Source: Mercurialis annua | Lineage: Eukaryota > Streptophyta > Magnoliopsida > Malpighiales > Euphorbiaceae | Direction of reading: 5' to 3' | Length of the DNA: 64,000 nucleotides | NCBI RefSeq assembly: GCF_937616625.2 | Contig: NC_065571.1 | Coordinates: 20,645,701 to 20,709,700 of the forward strand | Part shown: positions 36,865 to 48,700 of the stretch, piece after piece | Layout of the letters: every line of letters begins with the position of its first letter | How positions within the stretch are numbered: position 1 is the first letter of the stretch | Translations under genes and position numbers: made by a program | The notes under the pieces: model-generated | Database searches by the model: none | Seen by the model: the letters and a program-made list of their open reading frames with translations, nothing else | What the model was told of the DNA's origin: nothing

Positions 36865-38742
36865 CACATCTCGAACCACAGCAAGAAAACCCTGGCAACC
36901 CTTGCCTAACATCCGCTTCACCTTGATGGCGGAAATCAGATTCTTAGGTGTCTCCACCTTTTCTCCCTGAAAGGAAAAAGGTAGATCACCTGGAATCCTA
37001 AACTCGACTGACTTCCCTTGACAGTCAATAGAAGCAAAGTGGCGTGACAGCCAATCCATCCCCAAGATGACATCAAAAGAAAGAACGTCAAGCACAATCA
37101 ATTCAGCACATAATTCTCTACCATGAATAACCACTGGACAAGAAGGATAAACGACGTCCACTACTACACCTTCAAACATATGTGTAGACACAGCTAGAGG
37201 TTCACTCAAAACAGATGGTGCAATACCCAATTTTCCAGCAAAGCAAGTAGACACAAACGAATGGGTTTCACCCGCATCAAATAATACCAAAGCATCAGTA
37301 AAAGAAATCAGAATGGTACCTTGCACAACAGAATTTGATGCACGCGCATCCTGAGGAGTAAGAGCGAACACTCTAGCCTGACCCTGTGGCTGTTGTTGAG
37401 AACTCTGCCCAGTAGAATAATTGTTGGAACCTCTGCCACTGTTACCACGGCCACCAAAACCTCTGCCACCAGAACCACGGCCCCGCTGGCCACCAAAAGA
37501 TGCTACAGGCTGAGAATACCCTACAGACTGTGTAAACGCAGGTCTCTGCTGCTGGTAAGATGACTGCGCCACACTGGAGTTAGACATATGCTGCACAAAT
37601 GTCGGACACTCCCTTGAGAAATCACCTGGCTGGCCACAAGCAAAACAATATCCAGGAGCTAACTGGCACTGACCATAATGCCTGCGTTTGCAATTCTGGC
37701 AGAACGGAATGTTTGATCCACCACTGTACCCGCGTCCTGAACCACGGTTACTCCCACTGCTGCTAGAGCTGTACATAGCACTTCTAGCACTATGCCTCCC
37801 CTTGTTGTGCATCCGACGACTCCCCCTATTGGCCTGAGAAGACCCGCTGTAGTAGTTCCCACTACCATGATGCGCTGGGGCCTGCTGCCCCCCACTGGGA
37901 AGATCACTCTTTCCCTTCTGAATCTAGAAAGGGTCAGAGATCGTCCCAAACTGAACCAATGAGCTCTCCATCCGACGAGCACTATCCACTACTCGAGAGA
38001 ACTCCATGTCTGTCCCTATCAGCAAAGGAAGAAATTCCGAGCCTAAGCCCCTAACATAGCGGTCATTCACCCGCACTCGATCACCCTGTAGATCTGTAGC
38101 AAACCGCCCCAAACAGACAAACTCCGTAGTGTAATCTGTCACTGATCTATCCCCCTTCTTCAAATTTAGCAGCTTTTCTCTGAAATTCTCAGTAACAGAG
38201 AAGGGTAGATAGAAGCCTCTGAACCTGACCATAAACTCAGCCCAAGTCACTGTAGCCCATCTCTGGCCTAATGTTATTGCGAAACCAGTTCTTAGCTGGA
38301 CCCTTAAGCGACATCTCCACAAGCATCACTGATTGGCAATTAGTAGCCTGAATCCTCTAACTGTTGTACTCAAACTCCTCCAAAAAGTCAAGGGCATCTC
38401 CAGTGCCATCGAATATAGTCGGAGTCAACTTCGTGTAACTCATCACCGCCTCTCTATTTGTCGGAACATGGTCGACACCAGCAATTCCACCAATACCAGC
38501 TACAACACCAGCCTGAGGTTGCTGTTGCTGCACTGTCTGACCCAGTACAGTATACTGATTCTGCAGAAGAGCCTGATTGTTTTGCATCTCGACAATCCCA
38601 GCCAAGAAAGTAGTGAAGTCGAACACCTGCATGTTTGGTGCCTGTTGCACCTCCGGTGCCTGCTGCACATTCGGTGCCTGAACACTTGTTGCACCACATC
38701 CTCTAGCTCCACCTCTACCAGTACCAGCTCCTCTACCTCTAC
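36865..38742 (-). pseudogene. gag: Gag core and protease of element F
   Basis: Middle part of the F polyprotein between LTRs G and E. From 38742 down: an Arg/Gly-rich tail, QAP repeats, [10 protein letters not shown], the gag core (YTTEFVCLGRFATDL, NDRYVRGLGSEFLPLL, DSARRMESSL), a Ser/Gly/Tyr-rich linker, a zinc knuckle at 37647-37606, and a protease with LFDAGETHSF (about 37290-37262) and [10 protein letters not shown]. The knuckle reads CFACGQPGDFSREC: the usual His is Asp (codon 37623-37621), which should disable zinc binding. Further damage: TAG at 38359-38357 where H has CAG, a 1-nt insertion near 38290, and TAG near 37925. Ends in the duplicated target of LTR E. Confidence 0.92.
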
Positions 38743-38747
38743 CAGCA

Positions 38748-41700
38748 TGTCACGACCCGAAATCTCGAGCCGCGACCGGCGCTAGGGAATGGGAATTTTC
38801 ATTTCCAAAACCCGTAGGATGCCTAAAACGGGTATAAATTTTTTGCGTATAAATTGATAAAACAAAATCTTAATCATATACAAAATCATTTTCGTAAAAG
38901 CCTTTCCATTCTTGACGTATACAAACGTTTAGTTCAAAACCTGAAAACATTACATAGGAACCTAGGTCTTATAGTGCGATGTCTCACATCCAGCATAGCC
39001 CGTTCCACCTTTAACAAACGGTTTAAAAGCGCAGTTTCAAAATCTTTTACAAATATCAGAGTATACGTTTTACAATCAAAACTGTTTGACACACCGTTAC
39101 AACTTAATAGGACTCAACTACTGCAGCACTATTGATTCCGTACAAACTCCGAACTTCTGGAACAAGGATAGAAGTTCGTCATATCCTTTACTATGACCCT
39201 GAAATGAAACACTGTGAGGGGGTCAGTATTTTAGGGAAATACTGAGTAAGTTTACGTTTACTAATGGTGTTATGTAAAATAACATCGCATTTAAAACATA
39301 ACATGTCTATATGAACATAATATATATCAAGTATTATATCCGATTGAAACCTTAATCTTAAACTCTTACTATTTCCTATTCGTATCCTACTCATATTGTA
39401 TCCATCAATATTATATCAAATCATTTCAATCCAAGTGGTATGATCCCGAGATAGTTCAACCGAGTTAGTTCAACCGAGTTACTCACTAGATACGGGTCCC
39501 GAGATAGTTCAACCGAGTTACATCATGTCACTGCTTAATTCCAAGGTGTGAGTCCCGAGATAGTTCAACCGAGTTACTCACTAGATACGGGTCCCGAGAT
39601 AGTTCAACCGAGTTACTCACGTATCTACCAAAAACATAATCCTCCTTACTCCCAAACATTTTTAAATACAAGCATCTATCTATACTAATTCTATGACTGA
39701 CCCGGACACTGGTGATCACACAGCCTATTGACGCCCAATAGGTAGCTCGTTTCCTCGGATCACTATACTAGTTTTATTTCATAAAGAATAAACATTTAAT
39801 AAAAATAATAATCATTATAAATAATAACATTTTATGCGATGCATATATAATAATAATAAACAAAATAAATAACTTTTATTAATAACACGCAAAAGTAGAT
39901 TGTAAACTCACCACTTGCTATCCAAAATCTTCTAGAACTAACAAAGCAATATCGTTCGTGACAATCTGTGTCCTGTTTGTAGTCGCCTCGGCGAGTCTAC
40001 AAAAGTTCGATAATAACCTAAATTATTAACATTCTAACTATATACTAAATATCCAAAACATAATTTCTAGCCAACTTCGGCTATCGAAACCGCTCATTTA
40101 AAACAGTCTGACCTCTAAACAAACCTAACATTCTTAAAGTTTAGAATGTCTCCTAAAACATTTGTTTAGGTCTCGGACTGAGATTAGCACCCGAAGGTGT
40201 CGAAAATTAGCTCCGAAGCTATTTCCTTAAAGCTGATTACAAGTGCAGGGCAGACTGAACAATAAAATGTTCAGTCCAAAATGAACATCTTAGGTTCCGA
40301 TTCATCAAAAACCTATACTTAGACATATTTAGATAACCTCCTTAAGTTTCCGTACCAAAAAACGGAACTTAATTTGGAGTTATATAGCTCGAGATACGGC
40401 CTTCGCAACAGGGCTGTTTTGCATAATAGTTTTCTGCAAAACGTACTACTAGTTTGCGTAACTTATCTCGTAACTTATAACTTATCGGAACCTAATACCT
40501 TAGAATTTATATCATAATTCATTGTACTAGAATAGGACCAAATGCCTTGAACATTAACCATACCAAACTTCAAGCAATACTTATTTCGAAAACGTCGAAC
40601 TACATTCTTACCTTGATCCGTTACTTGTCGAGTTTAACCAACGACGAATGCTTTCGTTCTCGACAAGTGAGGACTTCCCACGAAGCTCCTAAGGTCTATA
40701 TTCCTCTGCCTTCTAGGGGCAGGAAATGTGTGGTCGAGTGCCTTTCCGAACCTAGGAAGTAAAACGCTCAACGTTTCATCATCGCCAAACAAGCATTCAA
40801 ACACGCAAACCCGACATATTGCCGAAATCACTTAGTTCTCGTCCAATTTTAATCATTCAAATTCCAAAAAAAAATTCAGACATAATACTTCTTACATAAC
40901 AGCCCTAGCTTATCAATATTCAACCATCAAAGCTCATAATTAATGACTTAAATTTATCAAGAATCATTAACATAATCAACACTTCAAATTCATCCATGAT
41001 TGCCAAAACTTGCCTTCAATTTCTCATCCAAATCTATCACTTATATTCAATATATTTCGACCATGACCTATCTTATACATATCAACCTTAATTAAGCATA
41101 ATTCCATCATCAAAATATCAAATTCGAAGCTTCTAAACATCAAGAATCATCAATTATATATTCAACCATGAATTCATGAAATTGCCGAAAATGAACAGCC
41201 CTTTACTCATCAATTTCGTCCAACATTTAGCAAACAAAAACCGGAATTGATGCTTACCTTGAGTAGAGGATTGTTTCCTGAATACATAGCCATAAAAATC
41301 GTTCAATTTGGTCGAGAAACGAGCTCCGTAGCTCGATTTTGCCAAAACCGCTCTAAACCCCCTCTCTTCTTCTCTTCTCCATCTTTTCCTTTCTTTTTCT
41401 TTCTTTTTCTTTCAATGAACAATGGATAATGAAGGAATATGAGATATGGGAGATAAACATCTTCTTTAGTAAGTTTTGGACTAAAGTCCATTTTAATCCT
41501 TGAAGTTGCCACCTCCTTACTTATAAATCCATAACTTTTCTTTCGTCCAATTTAGTCCGTCAAATACTAAATCTTTTAGGTCCGATAAATTCTATATTAT
41601 TTATTACCAAATAAATAATATTATTCTCATATCTTATAACTTCATTTTCTAATAATTTTATTTTGGTAATTTTGGCCAAAAACGCTCAAAATTCCATTTT

Positions 41701-42220
41701 GAGCTAACTTGCACTTTTTCGTCCAATATTTCATTTTAATCATTATCGATAACTATTTTATCGATATTATTTCCTTATCTTAAGAAAATAAAGTAAAACA
41801 AAACTTCCCTTGGAAATTTATGGTCAAAAGTCCACTTTATTCCTCAAAGTGGCTAATTTGCACTTTAACTCAACTTCTCAATTAACCGACGTGCTTAACT
41901 AAACAATGTCCAAAAATTATGAAACTTTTTCCATAATTTCTTAATAATATTTCACGGACCTTAACGTGAAAGTCATTAGCTCGGGACTTATATTTTATTT
42001 TATTTTAATTACTCTGGCTTCCATTTAGTCCCGCTAATAATCACTCCGAATAATAAATTTTCGCTTAAAAAATATTATTCCGCGATCCAATTAATATACT
42101 TATTTTGACAATACTTGTCATTTTGATTCTCCTTCCCGATCACCTTATTCCAACTTTCTTAATTTCGGACAAGTGGCACGTCCTAGACTCTGAAAAGTAT
42201 CTTAACAGTTTACGGGTACA
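38748..42220 (-). mobile_element. Solo LTR G (3473 bp)
   Basis: Sense starts TGTACCCGTAAACTG (42220) and ends TTTCGGGTCGTGACA (38748). TSD CAGCA (38743-38747 and 42221-42225) lies inside the gag of F. Contains a donor-like CAAGGTAAGC (intron start 41257), a C/T-rich tract (about 41365-41413), a stem-loop CCTATTG/CAATAGG (39724-39742) beside GTGATCAC, a minisatellite (39442-39620), and an acceptor-like TTTCATTTCAG (about 39202-39213). It belongs with B and C by motif type. No gene inside. Confidence 0.92.
39442..39620. repeat. Minisatellite in solo LTR G
   Basis: Four to five copies of a unit containing TCCCGAGATAGTTCAACCGA and GTTACTCACTAGATACGG. It lies on the 3' side of the stem-loop in the sense direction, where D and F carry related TCCCGAGAGC...CCGAGTTAC units. 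Confidence 0.85.
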
Positions 42221-42225
42221 CAGCA

Positions 42226-42383
42226 CCAGCTCCTCTACCTCTGCCAGCACCTCCACCTCGACCATGTCCAGCATTGGCCTAAACCTGTGGCACATTCTGA
42301 TCGACTTCCATGGAAATCGCATCATAAGCCTCTGCGTCTTGCTCTGCCGCAGCACGAGCACGAGTACGAATAGCGTTGTTCAT
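42226..42383 (-). pseudogene. gag: Gag N-terminus of element F
   Basis: Starts at ATG 42383 (MNNAIRTRARAAAEQD), a few bases after an acceptor-like CAATCCTTAG. It is homologous to the Gag starts of A and H (…ISMEVDQN…), then Gly/Arg-rich. A TAG at 42281-42279 interrupts it, and solo LTR G splits it from the rest at 42221. Small and broken, but its place right after the primer-binding site and leader fixes its identity. Confidence 0.88.
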
Positions 42384-42709
42384 ATCCTAAGGATTGAACA
42401 GAAACAATTTAAATAACAGATATTTCATACCCAAGTATGAACAAAACAAGCAACATATAGGATTTCCCATGAAATCAACAACAATAAAATATTCACCCAA
42501 GTGGAAATAACATTAACAATTAAAAGCATCACATAAACCTATAATGACTGACTCGACGCAATCCTATTGGTGTAGGCAGAATGTTTTTTTTAAAAAAATG
42601 ACGTTTTAAAGACATGACAGAAACATATATCCGTAGTAGTTCCTAAGACACAACAACACTTAACAGAGTAAACACATAGCAAGCAAATGGCCTTGGTTTG
42701 AAACCAAAG

Positions 42710-42721
42710 CTCTGATACCAA
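42710..42721 (-). other. Primer-binding site, element F
   Basis: TGGTATCAGAGC on the minus strand, four bases beyond the LTR end at 42726. Initiator tRNA-Met type. The leader (42384-42709) carries the conserved GGAACTACTACGG (42643-42631). Confidence 0.95.
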
Positions 42722-43566
42722 GTTTGTCACGACCCATTTTCATGAATCGTGACCGGCGCTAGGGCATGGGTAATGTAGTACCAATACCCGTAGCTAGCCT
42801 TCCTTATAACATACAATTCAATTAAACCTGCAGAAAACCAATGCTCGGGGGCAACCGAGACTTCACCCTAATTCTAGCAGTTATAGTATTCAACATTTAA
42901 ATTTAACATGCTTTCTAATACTGAATTATAATTAGGCGTAACATAAATAATTCTGAATAATTATATAACATGCCAAAGCAATAATAATCCAGTCGCATCA
43001 ATCCGACAACAACTAGAATAAAATAAAGACGTCTAGTCAATTACTGCGGTCTAAGAAATAAACAGGTTGATAGTTCTACTAAAATAAATGGAACCTCTAA
43101 GGAAAAGTAAATACGGAGATCACCAGACTCTCTCAGATCATAACCCAGGAAAAAATTGGGAAAACAACGGGGTCAGATATACTGAGATGAGTTTATACCA
43201 CTATTTACATTTATCAAGTGGAAAACCTTAAAAACCGTTTAAAACATTTAATAACGATATTACGATTAATAGTTGGAACCCTAATCCACAATTCTAAATA
43301 ATAAACATAATCCAATAGGTCTGATCCCGAGAGCTGAGCTACACCGAGTTACCACTGACCACACTTTTACCATATCCAGAGTCCCGAGAGCTGTGCTACA
43401 CCGAGTTACTCTATTTGGTCCCGAGAGCTATGCTCACACCGAGTTACCACATTTCCATAAATACCTTACTCAGATCATTACCGGTGCGCACGCAGTCCTA
43501 ATGATGCCCATTTGGTAGCATGTTCCAACTAAGAGCCATAATATAAAAACAGTTCGAAATATACGT

Positions 43567-43570
<4 letters not shown>

Positions 43571-43609
<39 letters not shown>
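43571..43609. repeat. (TA)n microsatellite
   Basis: Nineteen or so uninterrupted TA dinucleotides inside the 5' LTR of F, next to the conserved stem-loop region. D has a much shorter TATATAAATATATA here, so this is a local expansion. Confidence 0.98.
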
Positions 43610-43614
<5 letters not shown>

Positions 43615-44182
43615 TAATAATTTACTTAATAAAGCGGTAAATAGTAAGTACAAACTCACCGCTTGCTAATCCACGTGATAACCGGCAAGCAACTAATCCT
43701 GGTTCGCCTCTGAAGCACGAATAGTAGACGGTCTAGACAAATAAAATAATTATTAAAAACAGACCCTAATTCTAGAGAGTACTAGACACCACATAGGACT
43801 AACACAAATAACACGTCGGAATAAAACAATCCAGAACAACACAAAATACCCAAAAGTTAACAATGCACAATTATTACAAATCTATTGAGTTCTCGCTTTA
43901 AAATCCAATTTACAAATATTATTTAACAATCTTTAAATAATAATAAGTTTTCAAATAGTGGGTTGGCCGAGTTACCAATAACTACCAAGCTAACCTCACT
44001 TGTCGGGTGACCCAAGTCTAACCCGACTCAAACGTTTATCAAATATAAACCCGAGTTCATATTTATAAAATAATTCGATAAAATAATAATCCATTTTAAA
44101 AGGAGAACTCAATAACTTCAATTTCAAGTAACCCAAGTTACAACCCAAGAATCTAACCATTTTAAGTTTATAAAAGTTTAGA

Positions 44183-44314
44183 GACTAAACTGTACTTTTG
44201 CCAATTAGGGACTAAACTGTACTTTTGCCAATTAGGGACTAAACTGTACTTTAGCCAATTAAAGACTAAACTGTACTTTTGCCAATTAGGGACTAAACTG
44301 TACTTTAGCCAATT
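44183..44314. repeat. 27-bp minisatellite in the LTR of element F
   Basis: Five tandem units beginning GACTAAACTGTACTTTTGCC and ending AATTAGG, with minor T/A changes. Element A carries only two diverged units at the matching place (3428-3483). Confidence 0.92.
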
Positions 44315-45753
44315 TGATATCCGAAATCAAATTAATTGCTTTTGTTTATAATTAAAACAAAATATGAAATTACTAACCAAGAACTTATTTAAATAAGTTA
44401 TAAAAACGTTGAGGGGCTAAATTGTAATTTAGCCAATTTCATGCCAATTTGATATTCGAAAATAAATATAGTTATTATAATTCAAAATGAAATATAAAGT
44501 TATAACTAACAATTTAATTTAGTAAGTTTAAAAATGTTCAAGGGCTAAATTGTAATTTAGCCACTTTTTGATATTTGAAAATAAATATAATTACCCGAGT
44601 AATTATATTATCCTAAGTTTGCAAAATACTTATCGTGTACAACAATTTACCTATAAATCATAACGGAATCAATCATTTACAAAACAAAAGATAAACTAAC
44701 TTTAAGCATTTATTTGATTTAAGTAGAACAATTTGGTGACCCTAAGGAGCATTTAACCATCTTCCTTATTCAATTTGAAACTCATCCCCGCCATTCATGA
44801 TGAGAGGTTACTGAGTTGATAACAAATCCACAATTCAAACTTAAACACTTAAAAAACTTAGAGGGACATTAATCATCGACTAACGACAGCAACTTGAGAA
44901 CAAAATCAACATCCACATAACAATTTCATTTCGACGAAAGAAAACGAGGGAAACAGATTCAATCCTTATTGATTCCTTTAAAATTTCATAAGTTAAAAGC
45001 CAAACGTTTAACAATCAGTAAGCCACGAGATTATAAACAATAAGGATGACAAAATCAAGCCCAAAGAGAATGAAAGAATCACGGCAGAAACCATCCTAGC
45101 AAGAACAGTTCATAATATCTCAAAACGGTAAACCGTACGGCGATTGAAACTAGGTCGATCACGTACCGTTTTGCGAAATGAAGGTGGGGAATCGAAGATA
45201 TGCGAGTCTAGAACGTCTGAGATCAAACAGAATCAATTTCGATCTAAAAACGAATAAGAACGATCAAAAATACGGAATGCCGTTCAAAGGTTAAAACTGA
45301 AATTCAATGAAACAAGGAAACTTACCGAGGCAGCAACTTTGAAGGACGATAACAGCTTTGTTTCTCAGAAAACGAGCAAGAGGATAACGACTAGGGTTCA
45401 TGTGAAGTGTGGTGAAGATTTTCAGTTAAGGAAGCGTTTTTAAATACCGCAAGAATCTAGGTTAAAATCGAGTGAAAAGAGGGCCGGCCGTCAAGCTCAT
45501 TAAGAGCTGATCATTCTCGAACGAGACTCGGCCATTTAAGGCTGGGTCTCGTTCGGGAATCCTGGTACCAAGCCTGAATTGCAAGGGGTCCCGTAGGGAC
45601 TCATTCGAAAATAATGTCTCTTTTGAGACCTGATTTAAAGGGTGTGGTTCAACTCTTTTGGTTGAACCACAAACCGAACCACAATTCCAAAAGCGACCAG
45701 AAAACTACTGAAAATATTAAAAAAAATAATTTAAAATTTTACGGGATATTACA

Positions 45754-48700
45754 CGTTTAGCTTAAATTGCTAAAAATGTGAAACGTTTGGATTTGTTTCG
45801 TAACGTTTTAAACGTTTCGCTTAAATCGCTAAAAAGGTGAAACGATTCGATTAGTTACATAACGTTTTAAACGTTTGTATTGGCTAAGTAACGTTTTAAA
45901 TGTTTGGCTTACAACGCTATAAAGGTTAAACGTTTCGAATTTTTTCGTAACGTTTGTAATCGTTTGGCTTACATCATTAAAAAGGTGAAACGTTTGAATT
46001 TGTTTCGTAACGTTTTAAACGTTAGGCTTAAATTGCTATAAAGGGAAAACGTTAGGATTTGTTTCGTAACGTTTAAAATGTTTGGCTTAAATCGTTAAAA
46101 AGGCGAAACATTAGGATTTGTTTCGTTCATTTTAAACGGTTGACTTAAATCAGAAAAAATGTGAAACGTTCGTATTTGTTTCGTAACGTTTGTAAACGTT
46201 TGGCTTAATTCGCTAAAAAGATGAAATGTTAGGATTTATTTCGTAATGTTTTAAACGTTTGGATTGGTTTCGTAGCATCTTAAACGTTTGCCTTAAATCA
46301 CTAAAAAGGGTACACGTTTGGATTTGCTTCATAACGTTTGTAAATGTTTGGCTTTAATCGCTATAAAAGGGAAACGTTTGTCTTCAATCGCTAAAGTTGT
46401 GAAACGATGGGAATTGTTTCGTAGCGTTTTAAATGTTTGGCTTAAATCGTTAAAAAGGCAAAACGTTAGGATTTGTTTCGTTACGTTTTATATGTTTGGC
46501 TTAAATCACTAAAAAGGTGAAACATTCGGATTTGTTTCGTAACGTTTTAAACATTTGGATTAGTTCGTAATGTTTTAAACGTTTGGATCGGCATCGTAAC
46601 GTTTTAAACGTTTGGCTAAAATGGCTAAAAAGGTGAAACGTTTGGATTTGTTTCGTAACGTTTCTAGACGTTTGGCTTAAATGACTAAAAAGGTGAAACG
46701 TTTGAATTTATTTTGTAATGTTTTAAACGTTTTGCTTAAATCGTAAAAAAGGTGAAATGTTTCAATTAGTTACATAACGTTCTAAACGTTTGGATTGGTT
46801 AAGTAATGTTTTAAATGTTTGGCTTAAAAAGCTAAAAAGGTGAAACGCTTGGATTTGGTTCATAATATTTGTAATCATTTGGCTTAAATCGCTAAAAAGG
46901 TGAAACGTTTGGATTTGTCCCGAAACGTTTGAAACGTTTGGCTTAAATCGCTAAAAAGGTAAAACGTTAGGATTTGTTTCGCAACGTTTTAAATGCTTGG
47001 CTTAAATCGCTAAAAAGGTGAAACGTTAAGATTTTTTTCGTAATGTTTTAAATGTTTGGATTCGTTTCGTTACATTTTGAACATTTGGCTTAAATTGCTA
47101 AAAACATGAAATGTTTAAATCTGTTTTGTAACATTTGTAAACGTTTAAATTAAATCGCTAAAAATGTGAAACGTTTGGATTTGTTTCATAATGTTTTAAA
47201 CATTTCGCTTAAATTGCTAAAGAGGTGAAAACGTTTTGATTTGTTACATAACGTTTTAAACGTTTGGATTGGTTAAGAAACGTTTTAAATGTTTGGCTTA
47301 AATCACTAAAAAGGTAACACGTTTGGATTTGTTTCGTAACTTTTGTAATCTTTTGGCTTAAATCGCTAAAAAGTTGAAACGTTTGGATTTGTTTCGGAAC
47401 GTTTAAAACGTTTGGCTTTAATCGCTAATAAGGGGAAACGTTAGGATTTGTTTCGTAACGTTTTAAATCTTTGGCTTAAATCGTTAAAAAGGCAAAACGT
47501 TAAGATTTGTTTTGTTATGTTTTAAACGTTTGGCTTAAATCACTAAAAAGGTGAAAAGTTCGGATTTGTTTCGTAACATTTTAAATATTTGGATTGGTTT
47601 CGTAATGTTTTAAACGTTTGGATTTGTATCGTAATGTTTTAAATGTTTGGCTTAAATTGCTAAAAATGTGAAACGTTTGGATTTATTATGTAACGTTTGT
47701 AGACGTTTGGCTTAAATCGCTAAAAATGTGAAATGTTTGGATTTGTTTCGTAACGTTTTAAACGTTTCGCTTAAATCGCTAAAAAGGTGAAACATTTCGA
47801 TTAGTTACATAACGTTATAAACGTTTGTATTGGCTAAGTAACGTTTTAAATGTTTAGCTTAAAACGCTAAAAAGGTGAAACGTTTCGATTTGTTTCGTAA
47901 CGTTTGTAATCATTTGGCTTACATCGCTAAAAAGACGAAACGTTTGAATTTTTTTCGTAACGTTTTAAACGTTAGGCTTAAATTGCTATAAAGGGAAAAC
48001 GTTAGGATTTGTTTCGTTACGTTTTAAATGTTTGACTCAAATCAGTAAAAAGGTGAAATGTTTGTATTTGTTTCGTAACATTTGTAAACGTTTGACTTAA
48101 TTCTCTAAAAAGATGAAATGTTAGGATTTATTTCGTAATGTTTTAAACGTTTGGATTGGTTTCGTAGCGTCTTAAACGTTTGCCTTAAATCACTAAAAAG
48201 GGTACACGTTTGGATTTGCTTCATAACGTTTTATACGTTTGGCTTAAATCGCTAAAAAGGCGAAACATTGGGATTTGTTTCCTAACGTTTTAAACGTTTG
48301 GCTTAAATCGTTTAAAAGGTGAAACTTTAGGATTTGTTTCGTAGCGTTTTAAATATTTGGATTGGTTTTGTAACGTTTTAAATATTTGGCTTAAATTGAT
48401 AAAAAAGGTAAAACGTTTGAATTTGTTTCGTAACGTTTGTAAACGTTTGGCTTAAAACGCTAAAAATGTGAAACGTTTTGGATTTGTTTCATAACGTTTT
48501 AAACGTTTGGTGTATTTTTTTCGTAACGTTTGTAAACGTTTGGCTTAATTCTCTAAAAAGATGAAATATTAGGATTTATTTCGTAATGTTTTAAACGTTT
48601 GGATTGGTTTCATAGCGTCTTAAACGTTTGCCTTAAATCACTAAAAAGGGTACACGTTTGGATTTGCTTCATAACGTTTTATACGTTTGGCTTAAATCGC

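Larger units (their letters stand above)
20593..45753 (-). mobile_element. Element F: broken gag-pol chromovirus with nested insertions
   Basis: Minus-strand element with its 5' LTR at 45753-42726, primer-binding site, gag start at 42383, gag/protease, pol ending at 20734, polypurine tract and a 23-bp stump of the 3' LTR. Three later insertions (G, E, and D within E) account for about 16.8 kb of its span. Removing them leaves a continuous gag-pro-RT-RNaseH-IN-chromodomain order. No target-site duplication is left: the right flank starts CGTTT, while the left end abuts element C. Confidence 0.9.
42726..45753 (-). mobile_element. 5' LTR of element F (3028 bp)
   Basis: Sense starts TGTAATATCCCGTAAAATTT (45753) and ends GGGTCGTGACA (42726). 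Contains TCTCGAACGAGA-type palindromes (about 45510-45560), TATTTAAA (45446-45439), a donor-like GGTAAGT (intron start 45325), a 27-bp minisatellite (44183-44314), a TA run (43571-43609), a stem-loop CCAAATG/CATTAGG (43497-43515, one mismatch) beside GTGCGCAC, and three TCCCGAGAGCTGAGCTACAC-type units (43325-43446). Right flank is satellite starting CGTTTAGC. Confidence 0.92.
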
